A DNA stretch of 64,000 nucleotides from Oscillospiraceae bacterium (GTDB lineage Bacteria; Bacillota; Clostridia; Oscillospirales; Oscillospiraceae), in the NCBI GenBank assembly GCA_016293865.1, contig JAEDDG010000002.1, positions 79,165-143,164 on the forward strand, given 5' to 3'. The translations under genes and the position numbers were made by a program. Below, piece after piece: positions 59,367-64,000 of this stretch (position 1 is its first letter; every line of letters begins with the position of its first letter). The notes below the pieces were generated by a model, which worked only from the letters and a program-made list of their open reading frames with translations, ran no database searches and was not told where the DNA came from.

Positions 59367-60542
59367 ATGACAGAAACATATCAGGCACTGAATGATCAGT
59401 TCAGCGCTGTTTTCGGTCCCGGCCCCGCACCGGCCGCCTGCTTTGCGCCCGGCCGCGTCAATCTGATCGGCGAACATACAGACTACAACGGCGGGCACGT
59501 TCTGCCCTGTGCGCTGGACATGGGTATTTCCGTACTGGCCCGGCCGAACAGCGTCGGCGCCGTCCGGATGTATTCGGCCAACTTAAGCCGCGGGAGCCGG
59601 AAAACGGCGCCTGTCACCGGCGCTGTCCATGACCCGCAGCGCGGTTGGGGAAACTATCCTGCCGGCGTCATCCGTTCACTGGAAAACAGAGGCTTTGTCC
59701 TGCCCTGCGGCGTGGATCTTTTCATCAGCGGCAGCGTTCCCAACGGCGCCGGTCTGTCCAGTTCCGCAGCGCTGGAGGTTTCCGTCGCCTGCGCGCTGCA
59801 TATGCTCTTTTTCCCGCAGCTGACGCCGGAGGAAATGGCGTTTGCAGGACAGGAAGCGGAAAACCGCTTCATCGGCGTGCAGACGGGCATCATGGATCAG
59901 TTTGCCTCGGCCATGTGCCGCGCGGATCACGCGCTTTTCCTGAAAACGGCGGACATGAGCTTCACACATGTTCCTCTCTGTCTGGAAGGCTGCGCGCTTG
60001 TTCTGATCAACACAAACAAGCGCCACAGTCTGGCCTCCTCCGCCTACAATCAGCGGCGCCTGGAATGCAGCCGCGCTCTGGAGATTCTGCGTCCTTACAC
60101 GGATGCATCCGCGCTCTGCGACATTTCCCCGGATCAGTTTGCGGCCAGCGCACATCACCTGCAGGAGGAGACGCTTCTGCGCAGAGCGCGCCACGCCGTC
60201 ACGGAAAATGCCCGCACCATTGAAGCGGCAAATGATCTGGCCAAGGGTGATCTGGCCGCTTTCGGCAGGCTGATGAACGCGTCGCACATCTCCCTGCGCG
60301 ACGACTATGCCGTCACCTGCCCGGAACTGGACGTGCTGGCCGAGGCTGCCTGGGCGCAGCCGTATGTCCTCGGCGCACGGATGACCGGCGGCGGGTTCGG
60401 CGGCTGCACAGTGAACCTTGTCAGGTCAGACAGCGTCCCCCGCTTTATCCGCGAAACCGGACGCATTTATACAGAGAAAACAGGCCTGCAGGCTGCATTC
60501 TATACCGCAGCCCCCGGCCCCGGCGTTCACAGCATATCCTAA
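59367..60542 (+). CDS. galK: galactokinase
   Basis: GalK phosphorylates alpha-D-galactose at C1, the first Leloir step. The 391-residue protein has the sugar-binding PGRVNLIGEHTDYNGG (R30, E36, D39), the GHMP-kinase ATP loop GAGLSSSAALEV, and the C-terminal MTGGGFGGCTVNLV motif. AGAGG precedes the ATG. galE follows 49 bases downstream; no galT was seen in the window. Confidence 0.97.
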   Translation: MTETYQALNDQFSAVFGPGPAPAACFAPGRVNLIGEHTDYNGGHVLPCALDMGISVLARPNSVGAVRMYSANLSRGSRKTAPVTGAVHDPQRGWGNYPAGVIRSLENRGFVLPCGVDLFISGSVPNGAGLSSSAALEVSVACALHMLFFPQLTPEEMAFAGQEAENRFIGVQTGIMDQFASAMCRADHALFLKTADMSFTHVPLCLEGCALVLINTNKRHSLASSAYNQRRLECSRALEILRPYTDASALCDISPDQFAASAHHLQEETLLRRARHAVTENARTIEAANDLAKGDLAAFGRLMNASHISLRDDYAVTCPELDVLAEAAWAQPYVLGARMTGGGFGGCTVNLVRSDSVPRFIRETGRIYTEKTGLQAAFYTAAPGPGVHSIS

Positions 60543-60591
60543 TTCCTGCAGCGGCAGTGCCGCGCAAACCATTTTTCGGGAGGTAATTCTT

Positions 60592-61608
60592 ATGGCAATT
60601 CTCGTAACTGGCGGCGCCGGTTATATCGGCAGCCACACCTGCATCAAGCTCATTGAGGCCGGCTATGACATCGTTGTGATGGACAATCTGTCCAATGCCA
60701 AGCCGGAAGCTCTGCGGCGCGTAGAAAAAATAGTCGGTCAGCCCATCCGTTTCTATGAGACGGATATGCGTGACACAGACGGCGTCCGGGAAATTTTCAG
60801 AAATGAGCAAATCGATTCCGTAATTCATTTTGCCGGACTGAAAGCGGTTGGCGAATCTGTCAGCAAGCCGCTGGAGTACTATGAAAACAACATCTCCGGT
60901 ACATTAAGCCTCTGCACCGTTATGCGCGAAGCCGGCGTGAAAAAGATCATCTTCAGTTCCTCCGCAACCGTCTACGGCGATCCGGCGGAAATCCCCATCT
61001 CTGAGAACTGCCCGAAGGGCGCGCCCACCAATCCCTACGGCTGGACAAAAAGCATGCTGGAGCAGATCCTCTCTGACCTGTACACCGCCGATCCGGAGTG
61101 GAGCGTAATCCTTCTGCGCTACTTCAATCCCATCGGCGCCCATGCAAGCGGCACCATCGGCGAAGATCCCAGAGGCATTCCGAACAACCTTCTGCCCTAC
61201 ATCGCGCAGGTCGCCGTGGGCAAGCTTCCTTATCTCAATGTTTTCGGCAACGACTATCCCACCCGTGACGGCACCGGCGTGCGTGATTACATCCATGTAT
61301 GCGACCTTGCCGCCGGCCATGTCAAAGCGGTGGAGTATCTGAATAACAAAGGCGTCTCCGTCTTTAATCTGGGAACAGGAAACGGCTACAGCGTTCTGGA
61401 CGTGGTCAAGGCCTTTGAAAAAGCCAGCGGCAGACCCGTTCCCTACAAAATTGCACCGCGCCGCGCCGGCGACATTGCAGAGTGCTACTGCAATCCCGAA
61501 AAGGCTCTGCGCGTCCTGGGCTGGAAAGCGCAGTTCGGCATTGAAGAAATGTGCCGTGACGCCTGGAACTGGCAGAGCAGCAATCCGGACGGCTATCCTG
61601 AGGACTGA
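60592..61608 (+). CDS. galE: UDP-glucose 4-epimerase
   Basis: GalE interconverts UDP-glucose and UDP-galactose with bound NAD. The 338-residue protein begins with the NAD loop TGGAGYIGSH and has the catalytic SSSATVYGD Ser region and YGWTK (Tyr and Lys of the SDR site). GGGAGG precedes the ATG at 60592. It is the second gene of the galK-galE unit and may feed surface glycans as well as galactose use. Confidence 0.97.
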   Translation: MAILVTGGAGYIGSHTCIKLIEAGYDIVVMDNLSNAKPEALRRVEKIVGQPIRFYETDMRDTDGVREIFRNEQIDSVIHFAGLKAVGESVSKPLEYYENNISGTLSLCTVMREAGVKKIIFSSSATVYGDPAEIPISENCPKGAPTNPYGWTKSMLEQILSDLYTADPEWSVILLRYFNPIGAHASGTIGEDPRGIPNNLLPYIAQVAVGKLPYLNVFGNDYPTRDGTGVRDYIHVCDLAAGHVKAVEYLNNKGVSVFNLGTGNGYSVLDVVKAFEKASGRPVPYKIAPRRAGDIAECYCNPEKALRVLGWKAQFGIEEMCRDAWNWQSSNPDGYPED

Positions 61609-61622
61609 GACTGCACTTCCGA

Positions 61623-62459
61623 ATGCGTGCCTCCGGCACACCATCCCACGTAACTGAGCCTGATTTTACCGGCGTGTCCGGCAGATACCTGGATTTAAGC
61701 GCAGTTTATGACTGCGGCGCGCTGCATCAGCTGTTTTTGCAGTTTTCAGAGCTGACAACCGCATACAAACGCGGATATGGGAGAGCTTACAGCCTGCTGC
61801 GCGCGGCGCACTGTATACGCAGCAGCTGCGAGCTGTCTTTGTCCGGGAAAGCTGCAGGCGATCTGGATATCATTGCGCATGATGCAGCCGCAGATTTCGG
61901 TCAGCCAGGCCCCATCCGTGAGATCTTTCTCAGCGCAGTCACGGGAGACGGCTATATTCCGGCCATGCCGCAGGCGTCCCTGCCGGCTGAAAAACTGATT
62001 TATGTCAAAAGCAGCTCCGGGTTTGAAAACGCATTTATGCAGCGCGCGGCAGCTGCCGCAGCGGCAGCCGGATCCGGCGCCGTAATCTGCCGTTCGCCGC
62101 GGGCGCCAGAACAGATTGAGCATGTGATTTTCCCCGGTTCCGCCGCTTTCGTCAGCGGCGCCTATGCAGCAGCGCACAGCGAACGCTGCACCTGCGTGCT
62201 GGAGCTTGATCCCGTCACGGGTACCGGGGGCGGGGATCCGCACGGTCTGCGTCAGAAGAGCCTGCAGCTGGCGCAGGATACAGAGAATATGGCCTGCGCG
62301 CATTTGTCCGGCGCAAAGCGCATGCATGACGAGCTTGAAGCGCTGTACCGGCCTTATGTGGATTTTGACTGTGCCGACCGGATTTTCAGAAAAGAGCTTG
62401 AGTGGCTCACAGGAAAAATCCCGGATACGGAACCTGACGGGGCATTCAATCGTCTGTAA
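61623..62459 (+). CDS. degenerate relative of a clostridial double-P-loop ATPase family (PRK06851-like)
   Basis: The 278-residue product resembles the second half of a family of clostridial P-loop ATPases. It shows the RAYSLLRAAHCI helix (about 54-65), the IREIFLSAVTGDGYI strand (98-112) and the EHVIFPGSAAFVSG segment (166-179). Where the family has a P-loop like IKGPPGTGKSTLL, this protein reads YVKSSSGFENAFM (127-139), without the Lys-Ser/Thr pair. An Ala-rich helix follows. It probably does not hydrolyse ATP. The ATG has no good SD, and it lies 14 bases after galE, so it may rely on translation from upstream. The GH25 gene follows by 29 bases. Confidence 0.5.
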   Translation: MRASGTPSHVTEPDFTGVSGRYLDLSAVYDCGALHQLFLQFSELTTAYKRGYGRAYSLLRAAHCIRSSCELSLSGKAAGDLDIIAHDAAADFGQPGPIREIFLSAVTGDGYIPAMPQASLPAEKLIYVKSSSGFENAFMQRAAAAAAAAGSGAVICRSPRAPEQIEHVIFPGSAAFVSGAYAAAHSERCTCVLELDPVTGTGGGDPHGLRQKSLQLAQDTENMACAHLSGAKRMHDELEALYRPYVDFDCADRIFRKELEWLTGKIPDTEPDGAFNRL

Positions 62460-62488
62460 GTCAAACAGAATGATGCAAGAGGTATCCT

Positions 62489-63361
62489 ATGTACACAAGA
62501 AGAAAAAGAACGCTGCACGGCCGTGCGCTGGCTCTTGTCATCGCCGCCGCGGCTCTGCTCCTTCTGCTGCTGACCATTCTCCTGATCCGCTCCGCTGTGC
62601 GCACCGTGCCTGAGCAGGACGTGCAGGATGACGGCAAATACATATATTACGCCGGCGGTCAGCTGCCTGTGAATGAAGACGTACCGGTCAATCAGTATGA
62701 CGCGCAGGCCTTCTCCCCTGCTGAAAACGGCGCAATCACATATACCGGCGGCTACGCAGCCTACGGCATTGATGTGTCCTCTCACCAGAGAGAAATCGAC
62801 TGGGCGGCAGTGGCGGCGGACGGCATCGATTTTGCCATGATCCGCGTCGGCTACCGTGGCTTTACCGAGGGTGGCCTGTTCATGGATGAGTATTTTTCCG
62901 CAAACATTTCCGGCGCCGCCGCGCACGGCGTTGATATCGGTGTGTACTTTTTCTCACAGGCCATTACGCCGGAGGAAGCGCGCCAGGAGGCCGACTATGT
63001 TCTGGAAGCCGTCAGCGGCTGTGACATCCGGTACCCTATCGTCTACGACTGGGAATACATGCACGACAGCTCTGCGCGCACGGAAGGGATCCCTGCCGAG
63101 ACCATCACGCAATGTGCGCTGGCGTTCTGCCAGCGGATACAGGAAGCCGGATATGTCCCGGCTGTCTATTTCAACAACGACGTCGGATATCTGACCTATG
63201 ACATCGGCCGGATCAGTGCTTATGATCTCTGGCTGGCTGAATACGACGCGCAGCCGGATTTTTACTACAACTTCCAGATCTGGCAGTACACAGACGGCGG
63301 CACAGTCGCCGGCATTGAAACAAGCGTCGATTTAAACATTGCCTTTAAGAAATTCTCCTGA
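62489..63361 (+). CDS. membrane-anchored GH25 lysozyme
   Basis: GH25 muramidases cleave the MurNAc-GlcNAc bond of peptidoglycan. The 290-residue protein has a basic N-terminus and one membrane helix (about 13-34), a short linker, and the GH25 barrel (about 90-290). It starts with YGIDVSSHQ (D95) and has the catalytic pair in VYDWEYM (D187, E189). AGAGGT precedes the ATG. It is closed by a strong terminator and may share transcription with the genes from galK onward. Confidence 0.93.
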   Translation: MYTRRKRTLHGRALALVIAAAALLLLLLTILLIRSAVRTVPEQDVQDDGKYIYYAGGQLPVNEDVPVNQYDAQAFSPAENGAITYTGGYAAYGIDVSSHQREIDWAAVAADGIDFAMIRVGYRGFTEGGLFMDEYFSANISGAAAHGVDIGVYFFSQAITPEEARQEADYVLEAVSGCDIRYPIVYDWEYMHDSSARTEGIPAETITQCALAFCQRIQEAGYVPAVYFNNDVGYLTYDIGRISAYDLWLAEYDAQPDFYYNFQIWQYTDGGTVAGIETSVDLNIAFKKFS

Positions 63362-63382
63362 TTTTTATGATCTGACTGCTGC

Positions 63383-63416
63383 AAAGCCCCCGGCGGACTC
63401 TCCGCCGGGGGCTTTT
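63383..63416. terminator. terminator after the GH25 gene
   Basis: A perfect 15-bp stem (63383-63397 with 63401-63415) has a 3-nt loop and a short T tail. It separates two convergent genes. Confidence 0.92.
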
Positions 63417-63450
63417 CCTGCAATGCAGCCGGCGTCACGCCTCAGGATTC

Positions 63451-64000
63451 TCAGGCCGCGATCACAGATTCAGTCCAGCTGTGGTTTCCGTAAATATCCG
63501 TCAGCATATAGTAAACAATGCATTCCCCATTGCCCACATACTCGTAGCTGACGTCCAGGCCGCCGTCCACAACAATCGTTCTGCCGAAATCCGCGGTCCG
63601 CACAAAGGTTCCTTCGTAATCAAAGCGGTCCGTATAAAAACTGATCACGTCCCCGTCCGTCAGTGAATAGACGCCCTTTGCAGCAGGCCCGCCGATCTCC
63701 GTGACGTTCCGGTAACCGAGAACAGTCCCGTCCGGGCAGTCATCGCCCCAATACAAAACAAGCTCTTTGTCCACACCGTTGACGCTGCACGGGGCGTATC
63801 CGTAGTTCGTCCAGCTGCCGTCGTCATATTCGTCGTAGCTCTCTGTGAAAAACGGTATAATCTGGCCATTGACGGCCACCCAGTATCCGTCATAAAGAAT
63901 CATCAGGTCGCCGTCTTCGTCAAATTCGAACACCGGATCAGACCCCAGCTCACAATAGCCGTTGCCGTCATCCAGATAAACCTGCAGCTCAATGCCGACA
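63451..64000 (-). CDS. C-terminal part of a large protein, possibly clostripain-family (C11) protease
   Basis: The frame is open to the right edge, so only the last 182 residues are seen and the true start lies outside. The sequence is acidic and rich in beta strands and aromatic residues. It has a VFEFDEDGDLM segment, then YDGYWVAVNGQIIPFF, and ends near YGNHSWTESVIAA. Tails of this kind occur at the C-terminus of secreted clostripain-like proteases, where EFD-D-G and W-A-NGQ segments are common; that is a recollection of family patterns, not a search result. No catalytic residues are in view. Confidence 0.55.
   Translation of the reverse strand, partial: VGIELQVYLDDGNGYCELGSDPVFEFDEDGDLMILYDGYWVAVNGQIIPFFTESYDEYDDGSWTNYGYAPCSVNGVDKELVLYWGDDCPDGTVLGYRNVTEIGGPAAKGVYSLTDGDVISFYTDRFDYEGTFVRTADFGRTIVVDGGLDVSYEYVGNGECIVYYMLTDIYGNHSWTESVIAA

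Overview
The window looks like a piece of chromosome from a spore-forming anaerobic member of the Bacillota, class Clostridia. An Oscillospirales-like gut lineage is my guess from gene content and the moderately GC-rich composition; it was not computed. Spore-associated genes are scattered throughout: a CwlD-type amidase, a cotJA-cotJB fusion with cotJC, spoIIM, a SpoIIIE-type FtsK translocase, a SpoIID-like protein and ypeB. Genes are tightly packed, Shine-Dalgarno (SD) sequences are strong, and TTG/GTG starts are common. Most genes lie on the minus strand in short operons closed by hairpins.

Layout. 1-2.6 kb: start of radA, a CwlD-like amidase, and the divergent cotJ operon. 2.6-6.3 kb: a DnaQ-like exonuclease and an MBOAT/SGNH pair with a papain/C39-like protein behind it. 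6.5-10.7 kb: two tandem nagA genes sharing an identical 206-bp tract, a YhcC-type radical SAM gene and a CBM9-like gene. 10.7-14.6 kb: spoIIM-xerD and tgt-yajC-TIGR04086. 14.6-18.5 kb: an MFS transporter divergent from an AraC regulator, a DUF4349 lipoprotein, and two tRNA-Ser genes. 18.6-25.6 kb: L-serine dehydratase, an AGCS symporter, and a divergent operon of a flavin/Fe-S oxidoreductase with both aconitase X subunits. 25.7-26.9 kb: a small prophage relic. 27-38 kb: a MATE pump, uppP-ftsK, prfA-tsaC-coaE-M18 peptidase, a SPL-type radical SAM gene and a TipA-type MerR regulator. 38.7-45.7 kb: spoIID-like and queA, the lysine pathway genes asd-dapA, and an EF-G paralogue. 45.8-50.2 kb: rlmB, a very unusual P-type-ATPase-like protein with a ruined phosphorylation motif, and a rhomboid-like protein with a C-terminal Cys/His cluster. 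50.3-57 kb: an FHA-FtsW fusion, a class B PBP, tcdA and mnmA in one operon, then gltX. 57-64 kb: ypeB, a 210-bp array of strong hairpins, yhcH divergent from galK-galE, a degenerate P-loop-family protein, a GH25 lysozyme, and the C-terminal part of a large secreted protein at the right edge.

The most novel candidates are the pseudo-P-type ATPase (45850-48372), the hairpin array (58469-58677), the oxidoreductase/AcnX operon (21609-25604), the catalytically altered rhomboid (49385-50242), the degenerate nucleotide-binding protein (61623-62459), and two places where a gene's SD sits inside a strong hairpin. No CRISPR array, insertion sequence, rRNA or complete mobile element was seen.
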